A stretch of 27,032 nt of DNA from Candidatus Tenderia sp. (GTDB lineage: Bacteria; Pseudomonadota; Gammaproteobacteria; Tenderiales; Tenderiaceae): NCBI GenBank assembly GCA_030148045.1, contig JASBUE010000030.1:1-27032 (forward strand), written 5' to 3'. Below the pieces are notes generated by a model. It searched no databases, was not told the DNA's origin, and saw nothing but the letters and a program-made list of their open reading frames with translations. This document shows positions 6,854 to 15,600 of the stretch, one piece after another. How positions within the stretch are numbered: the stretch's first letter is position 1; every line of letters starts with the position of its first letter. Position numbers and translations under genes: made by a program.

Positions 6854-7636
6854 TTACCTCAGCTCCAGCTCCAGCATCTTGCCGCCGGTCTTGTCGGCCA
6901 GGGTCTGGTACTGGTAACGGGTACTGGGGTTGGCCTTGCCGATGGGGATGGTGAACACCGGCGCGGGGATATCGAGGTAATAGATGCGGTCGTCCGAGGG
7001 CTCGTCACCCAGCAACACGTAAGCCCCCGGCACATGGGCGTTCTGCTCCGCCCTGATGAAGGCGTCGCCGATGGTCTCGTTATTGCCGATGAAGGGGGCA
7101 CCCTTCATGAAATTGTCAAACATCTCACCCATGGTGCCCTGGTAGGTCTCGGCCTGGCCGTCCGAGAACCAGGTCACCGCCGACAGCTGCTTGCCCGACC
7201 GGATGACGATAACGCGCAGCAGCGGCACCAGGAAAGTGGCGGCACCGTGCATGGAACCGGTGGCGTCCACCACCAGGTGCATGTCCTTGCCGGGCAGTTC
7301 CTTGATACCTTTGACGAACAGGTCGAAGTCGTGGCGCCCCTTGCCGGAGCTGAGGCCGACGCTCTCCAGGATGGCCTCGACCTGGGTCTCGGTGCTCATG
7401 CCGGCCATCTCATCCAGCTCGCGGTAGAGCCGGTCGTTGTCCTTTTCCATCGTTTTGATCTCTTGCTTCAGCGCCTGAATCTCCTCTTGCAGCCGCGGCA
7501 CCTGCACCGTCTCCTGAATCTTCGAAGTAATCAGAATGGTGACCAGTAAAAAGATAAACGTCGCCAGCATCAGCAGGGCGATGTCGGAAAAACTTTCATG
7601 TACGTTGGTGGCACCTGAGCGACGTTTGATCTTCAT
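6854..7636 (-). CDS. ExbD/MotB-like stator protein with a von Willebrand A domain
   Basis: A 260-residue protein. The single N-terminal membrane helix (about 17-39) begins with FSDIALLMLATFIFLLV. Asp18 occupies the place of the proton-carrying Asp of ExbD, TolR and MotB. A coiled coil (about 44-80) leads to a periplasmic VWA domain (about 115-260). Its metal site is complete: DATGS (124-128), Thr188 and Asp211 (LLGDEPSDD). MotB and ZorB carry an OmpA-type peptidoglycan-binding domain at this position, so the domain choice is unusual. It follows the proton-channel gene by 16 bases and surely works with it. What the VWA domain grips is unknown. Confidence 0.8.
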   Translation of the reverse strand: MKIKRRSGATNVHESFSDIALLMLATFIFLLVTILITSKIQETVQVPRLQEEIQALKQEIKTMEKDNDRLYRELDEMAGMSTETQVEAILESVGLSSGKGRHDFDLFVKGIKELPGKDMHLVVDATGSMHGAATFLVPLLRVIVIRSGKQLSAVTWFSDGQAETYQGTMGEMFDNFMKGAPFIGNNETIGDAFIRAEQNAHVPGAYVLLGDEPSDDRIYYLDIPAPVFTIPIGKANPSTRYQYQTLADKTGGKMLELELR

Positions 7637-7652
7637 GGCAATCGGGACCTAA

Positions 7653-8645
7653 TCATGCCCGCGGGCGGAACACATCGCGCACGCGAATCCAAAATGGCTT
7701 TTTCATGGAGGCCAACATGCGCATCTCGTCACGCAGGGCGTCGCAGTAGGCACGGTGTTCCTGGATCAGTATATGCAGCGGCTTACTTGCGTCGTCCGAA
7801 TTGGCCTCGCCGAGACGCCTGATCTCATTGCGGAAATCGCTCATGGCCAGGTGCGAACTGCCGAAGGCCTGCTCCAGGCGGCGGATGTTGGCCTCAAGGG
7901 CGGCGATCTCGTTGTTCAGGTGGCGCACGTCGCGCTCCATGGTCTGCACATAGTCGGCGGAGCAGTAGATCATGCAGATGCGCAGCAGGTTGTCGTGCAG
8001 CCCCTCGACCCCGTGCAGGTTGATCTGGGCGAACATGCGCAGCAGCACCCCACCCAGCACCGCCCCCAACAGGGTGGTGTAGAAGGCCGTGCCCATGCCA
8101 CTCATGGCGGTGCGCAGGCCGTGCAGTAGCATCTCCTGATCGTGGCCCAGGGCGTCGAGGGAACCGGTGAGACCGGTGAGGGTCAGGGTCAGCCCCATCA
8201 CCGTGCCGATCAGACCCAGGGTAATCAGCAGGTTGCCCACCAGCTCCACCATGTGGCCGATACGCTCGTAGGCGGCCAGCTCCACATTCAGCAGGGTCTC
8301 CACTTCCGGCTGGCCCTTGCTATCGATGGTGGACTGGATGGCGTTGAAAAAGCGGTCGGCGGCGCGCTTCATCGAATGGACGGTGATCGCCTTGAGCCCG
8401 CCCTCGCGCGCCACCTTGTCGAGCTGCGCGGCGCGGTAGGACTCGTGGGTTATCATAATGGTCAGCACGAAACTGCCCAGCAAGCCCAGACCGAAGAGCC
8501 CGAGAATCAACCATGTGATGCGGCTGCTATCGGTTTCTAGAAACGTCCAGACCTCGGTATCCTGATACAATGCCAGGTAGATGGCCATTGCGGCACTGGC
8601 CCAGACTGTCCATAGAATCAAAGTACGAAACGGTTTTTGATCCAT
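7653..8645 (-). CDS. MotA/TolQ/ExbB family proton channel
   Basis: A 330-residue inner-membrane protein with four helices (about 8-27, 44-66, 133-158, 184-205). Helix 3 carries LGLIGTVMGLTLTL and helix 4 GMGTAFYTTLLGAVLGG, the MotA_ExbB family signatures that line the ion path. The cytoplasmic segment between helices 2 and 3 is about 65 residues. The C-terminal tail (about 206-330) is helical and probably coiled coil. This is much shorter than the long tail of the Zorya defence protein ZorA. With the next gene it forms a complete stator pair that would use proton motive force. No flagellar, Tol or TonB genes are nearby. No good ribosome-binding site precedes the ATG. Confidence 0.85.
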   Translation of the reverse strand: MDQKPFRTLILWTVWASAAMAIYLALYQDTEVWTFLETDSSRITWLILGLFGLGLLGSFVLTIMITHESYRAAQLDKVAREGGLKAITVHSMKRAADRFFNAIQSTIDSKGQPEVETLLNVELAAYERIGHMVELVGNLLITLGLIGTVMGLTLTLTGLTGSLDALGHDQEMLLHGLRTAMSGMGTAFYTTLLGAVLGGVLLRMFAQINLHGVEGLHDNLLRICMIYCSADYVQTMERDVRHLNNEIAALEANIRRLEQAFGSSHLAMSDFRNEIRRLGEANSDDASKPLHILIQEHRAYCDALRDEMRMLASMKKPFWIRVRDVFRPRA

Positions 8646-9048
8646 GCCTTAACCCGTATTCCTCGCTAGGACCGTGGGAAGTCGCTCCCGCCATCCCGGG
8701 CGCCCGCGACACTCGTATACCCTATACAGCACAGCGCCGGATCCCTCTTTGCGTGAGAGGCGCAGGCCTACGGCGGGGAAGCCTCGCCTGAACCGCGATA
8801 GGCCGGCTTCTCGAACAGCATGCAAATCGTGAATATTGCATAATCGTTTATGTTACCCCTTAATCCAGAAATCGGTGGCCGCCGGGGGATGCGGATTGGA
8901 TGTCTCCGTCCCACCAGGGTTTTATACCAACAGGTGATTCTGGTGCTGCGCCATGCGTTTCCCTAAAGGGTTCAATATACCTGTGAGGGCGGGCGGCTGG
9001 CCAGCGTCCACGGCATCCGAACTCGGCCGCTGACGGTGACAGTGTGGA
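8646..9048. other. 403-base gap without a supportable gene
   Basis: This gap lies between the start of the proton-channel gene and the end of the methyltransferase-like gene. No convincing reading frame is present on either strand. It contains a 6-bp-arm palindrome (8820-8841) and an imperfect hairpin with arms CACCAG (8912-8917) and CTGGTG (8940-8945). It should hold the promoter of the channel/VWA pair, but I cannot pick a convincing -35/-10 set. Confidence 0.5.
8820..8841. promoter_or_regulatory. Possible operator palindrome upstream of the channel/VWA genes
   Basis: ATGCAA (8820-8825) and TTGCAT (8836-8841) are perfect inverted arms around a 10-base AT-rich centre, about 175 bases upstream of the channel gene start. 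The shape suits a dimeric repressor or activator; no specific regulator is recognised. Confidence 0.25.
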
Positions 9049-9915
9049 TTAAACGGCGATGCCGCGCGAACGCAAATGCTGCTTCGCCTCAATGGTCAGC
9101 AGGGCCATTTCCAGCTCGGCTTCCCAGTCGTAGGGCTCGGCCATCCGCTCGGGCGCGTACTGAGGAATCTCAGCGACCGACCGGTCGGCAAAAACACGCA
9201 CATAACGCGTCTCTTCGATGCTGGCACTGAGATCGGGCCAAGCCTCCTGCAGCAGGTTTTCCGGCCGCGCGATGGACCACTCGTCGATGATGCGGTAGTT
9301 GTCCGGCAGGTCATTGAAAGCCGCCTCGCAGCCGGTCTGCCACAGCTTGCTGTACACATTCACATGTTCTGTATAGACATAAATAATCAGTTTTGGTTTC
9401 AGCCGGACGATATCGGGGGTGAAATTCTTGCCGGAGGGCATCCAGGCGGAAAAGGCGACATCGATGGGGAAATCCACGTCGGCCACGGTGCCCTCGCGCA
9501 TGTCATAGCAAGTGGGGTCGTAAAAGTTGGCGATCTGGTTGGGCTTCTCCAAGGGATCGCGCAGGCCTACCACCCTTACGCCCTCTCTTGCCAGGAGGCT
9601 GCCGATAAAACCGTTGCGGGCGTGCACATCCAGCACCACGGGATCGCCGGCCACCTGCTGGGCGTAATAGACCAGGGCGCGGTTCTCTTCGCGCAGCGGA
9701 TAATAATGGGCGATGGTCGGGCCCAGCAGCTTCGGATCCCGATCCGGATTGCTGAACATCAGATTGTGCAGCGGAATACCGCCGATGCGCTGGGGAAAGG
9801 GTTTGCTCTCATCCCAGGCAGGATGCTGCTTCTCCTGAAAGGCGAAGATGCGGTTCATCAGCCCCTCGGTAAAGGCCTCCATGTCACGCAGCTTTTCGAA
9901 CTTTTCCGGCATCAT
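9049..9915 (-). CDS. Methyltransferase-like protein of uncertain activity
   Basis: A 288-residue soluble protein. The middle resembles a class I SAM-methyltransferase fold. VVLDVHARNGFIGSLLAREG (about 93-112) stands where motif I is expected, followed by a second strand ending VVGLRD and a DVAFSAWMP segment like motif IV. The glycine pattern of motif I is weak (HARNG instead of GxGxG), so SAM binding is unproven. It begins with two adjacent ATG codons preceded by AGAGGT eight bases upstream. The start lies 26 bases from the inverted-repeat element at 9941. It shares the strand of the channel/VWA pair but is 400 bases upstream, so a shared operon is doubtful. Confidence 0.6.
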   Translation of the reverse strand: MMPEKFEKLRDMEAFTEGLMNRIFAFQEKQHPAWDESKPFPQRIGGIPLHNLMFSNPDRDPKLLGPTIAHYYPLREENRALVYYAQQVAGDPVVLDVHARNGFIGSLLAREGVRVVGLRDPLEKPNQIANFYDPTCYDMREGTVADVDFPIDVAFSAWMPSGKNFTPDIVRLKPKLIIYVYTEHVNVYSKLWQTGCEAAFNDLPDNYRIIDEWSIARPENLLQEAWPDLSASIEETRYVRVFADRSVAEIPQYAPERMAEPYDWEAELEMALLTIEAKQHLRSRGIAV

Positions 9916-9940
9916 TGGCTGTTACCTCTGTTTGATTTTC

Positions 9941-10103
9941 AGTCCGCGAATGAACGCGAATAAAGCCCCCTCTTTTCTAAAGAGGGGTTGGGAGAGATTT
10001 AAAGCTAACAGCTCCAACCCTCTAAATCCCACCCGATACCCCTTTAAGAAAGGGGGAGGCTGGGGTATTTCTAATTGTGTCCATTCGCGTTAATTTGCGG
10101 ACT
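9941..10103. repeat. Fold-back (MITE-like) intergenic element, 163 bp
   Basis: The outer arms 9941-9961 and 10083-10103 are inverted copies matching at 19 of 21 positions (each ends AGTCCGC when read inwards). Inside are two smaller hairpins: CCCCTCTTT/AAAGAGGGG (9967-9975 and 9979-9987) and CCCCTTT/AAAGGGG (10039-10045 and 10049-10055). These two segments are themselves loosely inverted copies. The right arm supplies two bases of the hemE stop codon. No gene is inside. It has the look of a non-autonomous mobile or dispersed repeat and might also serve as a hemE terminator. Confidence 0.7.
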
Positions 10104-11166
10104 AATCGTGATACTTGTCACTCAACTCATGCACCGCCTCGACAAACACCCCGGCATGATCGGGATCGACATGCTGGTGAATGCCGTGACCCAGGTTGAA
10201 GACATGGCCGGAACCACTGCCGTAGGATTCCAGGATGGTGGCCACCTCCCGGCGGATGCGTTCCGGCGAGGCATACAGGGTGGACGGGTCCATGTTGCCC
10301 TGCAACGCCACTTTGTCGCCGACGCGGGCGCGGGCCGCGCCGATGTCGGTGGTCCAGTCCAGGCCCAGTGCGTCACAACCGGTCTCGGCCATGGCCTCGA
10401 GCCACTGGCCGCCGCCCTTGGTGAACAGGATCACCGGCACCTGGCGGCCGTCGTTTTCACGGGTCAGACCGGCGACGATCTGCTGCATGTAGCGCAGCGA
10501 GAATTCCTGGTAATCACGCGGGGTGAGCACGCCGCCCCAGGTGTCGAAGATCTGCACCGCCTTGGCGCCGGCGGCGATCTGGGCGTTGAGGTATGACGTG
10601 ACCGACTGCGCCACCGTGTCCAGCAGCGTGTGCATCAGGTCGGGGCGATCGAACATCATGCCCTTCACCTTGGCGTAGTCCTTGGTGCCGCCGCCCTCCA
10701 CCATGTAGGTGGCCAGGGTCCAGGGCGAACCGGAAAAACCGATCAGCGGCACGCGGCCGTTGAGCGCCTTACGGATGGTGCGCACGGCGTTCATGACATA
10801 TTGCAGCTCGCCTTCCGGGTCGGGCACGAAGAGTTTTTCCACATCGGCCTCGCTGCGCACCGGCCGGTCGAACACCGGTCCCTCGCCGGCGGCGAAGCGC
10901 AGGCCCAGGCCCATGGCATCGGGAATGGTGAGGATATCGGAGAACAGGATGGCGGCGTCGAGCGGGAAACGCTCCAGCGGCTGGAGGGTGACCTCGCAGG
11001 CCAGCTCGGCATTCTTGCACAGATCCATGAAGCTGCCGGCCTTTTCGCGCGTGGCGCGGTACTCGGGCAGGTAACTGCCGGCTTGGCGCATCATCCACAC
11101 CGGGGTGACATCGACGGGCTGTTTCAGCAGCGCCCGCAGGAAACGATCGTTTTTCAATTCGCTCAT
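10102..11166 (-). CDS. hemE: Uroporphyrinogen decarboxylase
   Basis: Converts uroporphyrinogen III to coproporphyrinogen III by removing four carboxyl groups; cytoplasmic heme pathway. There are 354 residues, the same length as the Escherichia coli enzyme. The N-terminal signature PVWMMRQAGSYLPEYR with the substrate-binding arginines is visible. So are ILFSDILTIPDAMG, GFSGSPWTLATYMVEGGG, the catalytic-region DTWGG and the C-terminal NLGHGIHQHVDPDH. The start ATG has AGGA five bases upstream. It is the last gene after gltB-gltD, a known gammaproteobacterial neighbour. Its TAG stop is formed at the edge of the fold-back element at 9941-10103, yet the C-terminus (VHELSDKYHD) is of normal length. 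Confidence 0.97.
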   Translation of the reverse strand: MSELKNDRFLRALLKQPVDVTPVWMMRQAGSYLPEYRATREKAGSFMDLCKNAELACEVTLQPLERFPLDAAILFSDILTIPDAMGLGLRFAAGEGPVFDRPVRSEADVEKLFVPDPEGELQYVMNAVRTIRKALNGRVPLIGFSGSPWTLATYMVEGGGTKDYAKVKGMMFDRPDLMHTLLDTVAQSVTSYLNAQIAAGAKAVQIFDTWGGVLTPRDYQEFSLRYMQQIVAGLTRENDGRQVPVILFTKGGGQWLEAMAETGCDALGLDWTTDIGAARARVGDKVALQGNMDPSTLYASPERIRREVATILESYGSGSGHVFNLGHGIHQHVDPDHAGVFVEAVHELSDKYHD

Positions 11167-11206
11167 GCAAATCCTACAACTTGTTGTGTCGCCGGCGGCG
11201 ACGCTT

Positions 11207-11234
11207 GGTGGGCTGCGCTACCGCTTAGCCCACC
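11207..11234. repeat. REP-like intergenic hairpin
   Basis: GGTGGGCT (11207-11214) and AGCCCACC (11227-11234) form a perfect 8-bp stem around a 12-base loop, in the 80-base gap between gltD and hemE. The motif GGTGGGCT...AGCCCACCCTAC resembles a dispersed intergenic repeat that I recall from many proteobacterial genomes. It could moderate read-through into hemE. Confidence 0.6.
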
Positions 11235-11246
11235 CTACATTGATTA

Positions 11247-12653
11247 TCAAACTTCGAGGTAGTCCAGAATGCCTTCGGCGGCATTACGTCCTTCGAAGAC
11301 GGCGGTCACCACCAGGTCGGAACCGCGCACCATGTCACCGCCGGCGAAGACCTTGGGATTGGTGGTCTGGAACTTGTACTGGTGATCGGCCGGCGCCTTG
11401 ACGCGGCCGCGCTCGTCCACTTCGATGCCGTAGTCACTGAACCAGGGCGAGGGACTGGGCTGGAAACCGAAGGCGATGATGACGTTGTCGCAAGGCACCA
11501 CCTCTTCGGAGCCGGGCACCGGCTCGGGGCGACGGCGACCGCGCTCGTCGGGTTCCCCCAACTGGGTGGTGAGCAGCTTGATGCCCTCCACCTTGCCGTC
11601 GCCGACGATCTCCACCGGCTGGCGGTTGAAAAGAAACTGCACCCCCTCTTCCTTGGCATTGGCCACCTCTTTTTTGGAACCGGGCATGTTGGCCTCGTCG
11701 CGGCGATAGGCGCAGGTGACGCTGGCCGCGCCCTGGCGGATGGCAGTGCGGTTGCAGTCCATGGCGGTGTCACCGCCGCCCAGCACCACCACACGCCTGC
11801 CTTCCATATTGATGAAGCCATGCTCGTCCTGCTCATAACCCAGGCAGTGGTTGATGTTGGAGATGAGGAAGGGCAGGGCCTCATAAACGCCGGGCAGGTC
11901 CTCGCCGGGAAAGCCACCCTTCATATAGGTATAGGTGCCCATGCCGAGAAAGACGGCGTCGTATTCGTCCACCAGGGTCTGGAAATCGACGTCTTTACCG
12001 ATTTCGGTATTCAGCACGAATTCGATACCCATGCCCTCCATCACTTCGCGGCGCAGGCGCACCACTTCTTTTTCCAGCTTGAATTCGGGGATGCCGAAGG
12101 TCAGCAGGCCGCCAATTTCGGGATGGCGGTCATAGACCACCGCCTTGACGCCGTTGCGCGCCAGCACGTCGGCACAGCCCAGTCCGGCCGGACCGGCGCC
12201 GATGACGGCGACCTTTTTGCCGGTGTCCTTGACGTGGGACAGGTCGGGACGCCAGCCCTGGGCGAAGGCGGTGTCGGAAATGTACTTCTCCACCGAACCG
12301 ATGGTGACCGCGCCGAAGCCGTCGTTCAGCGTACAGGCGCCTTCGCACAGCCGGTCCTGCGGGCAGACGCGGCCGCAGATCTCGGGCAGGGAGTTGGTCT
12401 GATGCGACATCTCGGCGGCCTGCGCCAACTTGCCCTCGGCCACCAGCTTGAGCCAGTTGGGAATGTAGTTGTGCACCGGGCACTTCCATTCACAATAGGG
12501 ATTGCCGCACTCCAGACAACGCTCGGACTGCTCGGCCGCCTGCTCGGCATCAAAACCGCCGTAGATCTCGCGGTACTCCTTGACGCGTATTTCCACCGGT
12601 TTCTTGGCCGGATCGCGGCGCTTCACCTGGATGAATTGAAATGTATTACCCAT
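11247..12653 (-). CDS. gltD: Glutamate synthase (NADPH) small subunit
   Basis: Passes electrons from NADPH through FAD and iron-sulfur clusters to GltB for conversion of glutamine plus 2-oxoglutarate to two glutamates. It has 468 residues. The N-terminal cysteine groups are Cys46, 49, 54, 58 (CLECGNPYCEWKC) and Cys93, 97, 103, 107 (CGRVCPQDRLCEGAC), which bind the 4Fe-4S clusters. The FAD motif is VIGAGPAGLGCA (about 150-161), the NADPH motif VVVLGGGDTAMDC, and the C-terminal FAD motif is VFAGGDMVRGSDLVV. It starts 21 bases after the gltB stop, so the two are co-transcribed. Confidence 0.97.
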   Translation of the reverse strand: MGNTFQFIQVKRRDPAKKPVEIRVKEYREIYGGFDAEQAAEQSERCLECGNPYCEWKCPVHNYIPNWLKLVAEGKLAQAAEMSHQTNSLPEICGRVCPQDRLCEGACTLNDGFGAVTIGSVEKYISDTAFAQGWRPDLSHVKDTGKKVAVIGAGPAGLGCADVLARNGVKAVVYDRHPEIGGLLTFGIPEFKLEKEVVRLRREVMEGMGIEFVLNTEIGKDVDFQTLVDEYDAVFLGMGTYTYMKGGFPGEDLPGVYEALPFLISNINHCLGYEQDEHGFINMEGRRVVVLGGGDTAMDCNRTAIRQGAASVTCAYRRDEANMPGSKKEVANAKEEGVQFLFNRQPVEIVGDGKVEGIKLLTTQLGEPDERGRRRPEPVPGSEEVVPCDNVIIAFGFQPSPSPWFSDYGIEVDERGRVKAPADHQYKFQTTNPKVFAGGDMVRGSDLVVTAVFEGRNAAEGILDYLEV

Positions 12654-12674
12654 AATCTTCAGCTTCTAATTAAG

Positions 12675-15600
12675 TTACGCAGCCTGGCGTTGCAGGTCGC
12701 GCAGCAGGGACTGCAGATCGGCCGCCTTGGGCTTGACCAGCCAGAACCGGCCGACCACGTCCTTGAAGTTGTCCAGGATGGACTGACCGCGGGCGCTGCC
12801 GGTCTCGGCGACGAACGCCTCGATCAGGGTGCGCAGATGGTTGCGGTGCGCCTCCATGTGCTCGGGGCCGACGCGATGGACGTCGATCAGCTCATGGTTA
12901 TAGCGATCGACGAAGGTATTGTCCGCGTCGAAGATGTAGGCGAAGCCGCCGGTCATGCCGGCACCGAAGTTGACCCCGGTGGCACCGAGCACGGCGATCA
13001 GGCCGCCGGTCATGTATTCACAACCGTGATCGCCGATGCCTTCGACCACGGCGGTGGCGCCGGAGTTGCGCACGCCGAAGCGCTCGCCCGCCAGGCCGGC
13101 GGCGTAGAGCGTGCCGCCGGTGGCGCCGTAGAGGCAGGTGTTGCCGATAATGGTGGTCTCGTGGCTGACGAAGCCACTGCCGGCCGGCGGATAGATCACC
13201 AGCTTGCCGCCGGCCATGCCCTTGCCGACGTAGTCATTGGCATCGCCCTCCAGATACATCTCCAGGCCGCCGGCATTCCAAACGCCGAAGCTCTGGCCCG
13301 CCGTGCCCTTAAGGCGCAGGGTGATAGGCGCGTCGCTCATGCCCAGGTTGCCGTGGCGCATGGCGATCTCGCCCGACAGGCACGCGCCGATGGAACGGTC
13401 GGTGTTGTGCAGGGTGTAGCTGAACTCACCGCCAGTCTTGTTCTCGATGGCGGTCAGCGCATCGGCCACCATCTGCTCGGCCAGTTCGCCCTTGTCGAAG
13501 GGCTCGTTGCGCTGGGCCACGCAGCAGTTGGGATGCTCGGGCTTGCCGGCGTACAGAATCGGGCTCAGGTCCAGGCGGCGCTGCTTGCCGGTAACGCCCT
13601 CGATGGGCTCCAACAGATCGACGCGGCCGATCAGCTCGTCCATGGTCCGCACGCCCAGGCCGGCCATCAGGCGGCGGGTCTCTTCGGCGATAAAACGGAA
13701 ATAGTTCATCACCTTTTCCACCGTGCCGACATAGTGGTCCATGCGCAGCACCTTATCCTGAGTCGCCACGCCGGTGGCGCAGTTGTTCAAGTGACAGATA
13801 CGCAGATATTTACAGCCCATGGCGATCATCGGCCCGGTGCCGAAGCCGAAACTCTCGGCGCCCAGGATGGCGGCCTTGATGACATCGACGCCGGTCTTGA
13901 GGCCGCCATCGGTCTGCAGCCGCACCTTGTCGCGCAGGTTGTTGGCGCGCAGGGTCTGGTGGGTCTCGGTCAGGCCCAGCTCCCAGGGACTGCCGGCGTA
14001 TTTCACCGAAGTCAGCGGGCTGGCGCCGGTGCCGCCGTCGAAGCCGGCGATGGTGATCAGGTCGGCATAGGCCTTGGCCACGCCGGCGGCGATGGTGCCG
14101 ACACCGGCCTCGGCCACCAGCTTGACCGAGACCAGCGCCTCGGGGTTGACCTGTTTGAGGTCGAAGATCAGCTGGGCCAGATCTTCGATCGAATAGATGT
14201 CGTGATGCGGCGGCGGCGAAATCAGCCCGACGCCGGGCTTGCAGTAACGCAACTCGGCGATCAACTCGTTGACCTTGTGGCCGGGCAACTGACCGCCCTC
14301 GCCGGGCTTGGCGCCCTGGGCGATCTTGATCTGCAACACCTCGGCGCTGCGCAGGTAGGCGGGGGTGACGCCGAAGCGACCCGAGGCCACCTGCTTGATC
14401 TTGGAACGCCGCACGCTGCCGTAACGTTGCGGGTCTTCGCCACCCTCACCGGAATTGGAGCGGCCACCCAGTCGATTCATGGCCTCGGCCAGCGTCTCAT
14501 GGGCTTCGGGCGACAAGGCACCGAGCGACATGGCGGCCGAGTCAAAACGCGTGTAAAGCGCTTCCGCCGGTTCCACCTCGTCGAGAGGAACGGGCGTGAC
14601 ATCGTCGCGCAGCTTGAGCATGTCGCGCAGGGCCAGCGGCGGGCGCCGGTTGATCAGGGCGGCGTGTTTTTCCCAGTCGGCATAGTTGCCGCTGTTGACT
14701 GCGGTCTGCAAGGTGCCGACCACGTCCGGATCGTAGGCATGGGCCTCACCGCCGTGGATGTATTTGAGCAGGCCCCCTTGGCTGGTCTGCTTGCGCGGAT
14801 TCCAGGCCAGCTTATGCAGGATCTCCTGATCGGCCTCCAGATCGGCGAAGCCGGTGCCCTGGATGCGGGTGGTGGTGCCGGTGAAACACAGGTCCACCAC
14901 CTCCTTGCTCAGGCCGACGGCCTCGAACAACTGGGCGCCGCGATAAGAGCCGACGGTGGAGATACCAATCTTGGACATGATCTTGTACAGACCCTTGTTG
15001 ATGCCCTTGCGGTAGTTGTGTTCCACCTCCTGGGGCTTGAGGCCGCTGATCTCGCCGTCCTTGATCATGTCGCAGAGGCACTCGTAGGCCAGATAGGGAT
15101 AGACGGCGGTGGCGCCATAGCCCAGCAATACCGCGAAGTGATGGGGATCGCGGGCGCTGCCGGTCTCCACCACGATGTTGGTGTCGCAGCGTAGTCCTGC
15201 CTCGATGAGGCGGTGGTGCACGGCGCCGGTGGCCAGCGCGGCATGCACCGGCAGGGCCTCCTTGCTGATGTTGCGATCGGACAGCACCACCACCACCTTG
15301 CCGCCCTTGACGGCGGCCACGGCCTCGTCACAAATGGCGTCGATGGCCTGTTTCAGGCCGCCCGTGCGATTCAGCTCGATGCGCGCGTGGGCATAGTCCG
15401 GGTCATCCATGGCAAACAGTTGGCTGTACTTGCCGTGAGACAGCACCGGCGAGTCCACCAGCAGGCGCGCGGCGTGCCGGGGCGTCTCCTCGAACATGTT
15501 CAATTCACGCCCGAAGCAGGTCTGCAACGACATGACGATGCTTTCACGGATCGGGTCGATGGGCGGATTGGTGACCTGGGCGAATTGTTGGCGGAAATAG

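Noticed and set aside
6827..7549. Plus-strand frame opposite the VWA gene
   Set aside because: Antisense shadow; the minus-strand protein has a complete membrane helix and MIDAS.
6854..8645. Zorya anti-phage system
   Set aside because: There is no ZorC, ZorD or ZorE nearby, the channel protein has a short tail, and the partner lacks the OmpA-like domain. It is only a relative at the motor level.
7653..8645. Flagellar MotAB or TolQR assignment
   Set aside because: No flagellar or tol genes are adjacent, and the partner's VWA domain does not fit MotB or TolR.
11382..15194. Very long open frame (over 1200 codons) on the plus strand
   Set aside because: It lies antisense to gltD and gltB, has biased His/Gln/Gly/Ala composition typical of the complement of GC-rich genes, and shows no domain. 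The frame at 15213-16640 is the same kind of shadow.
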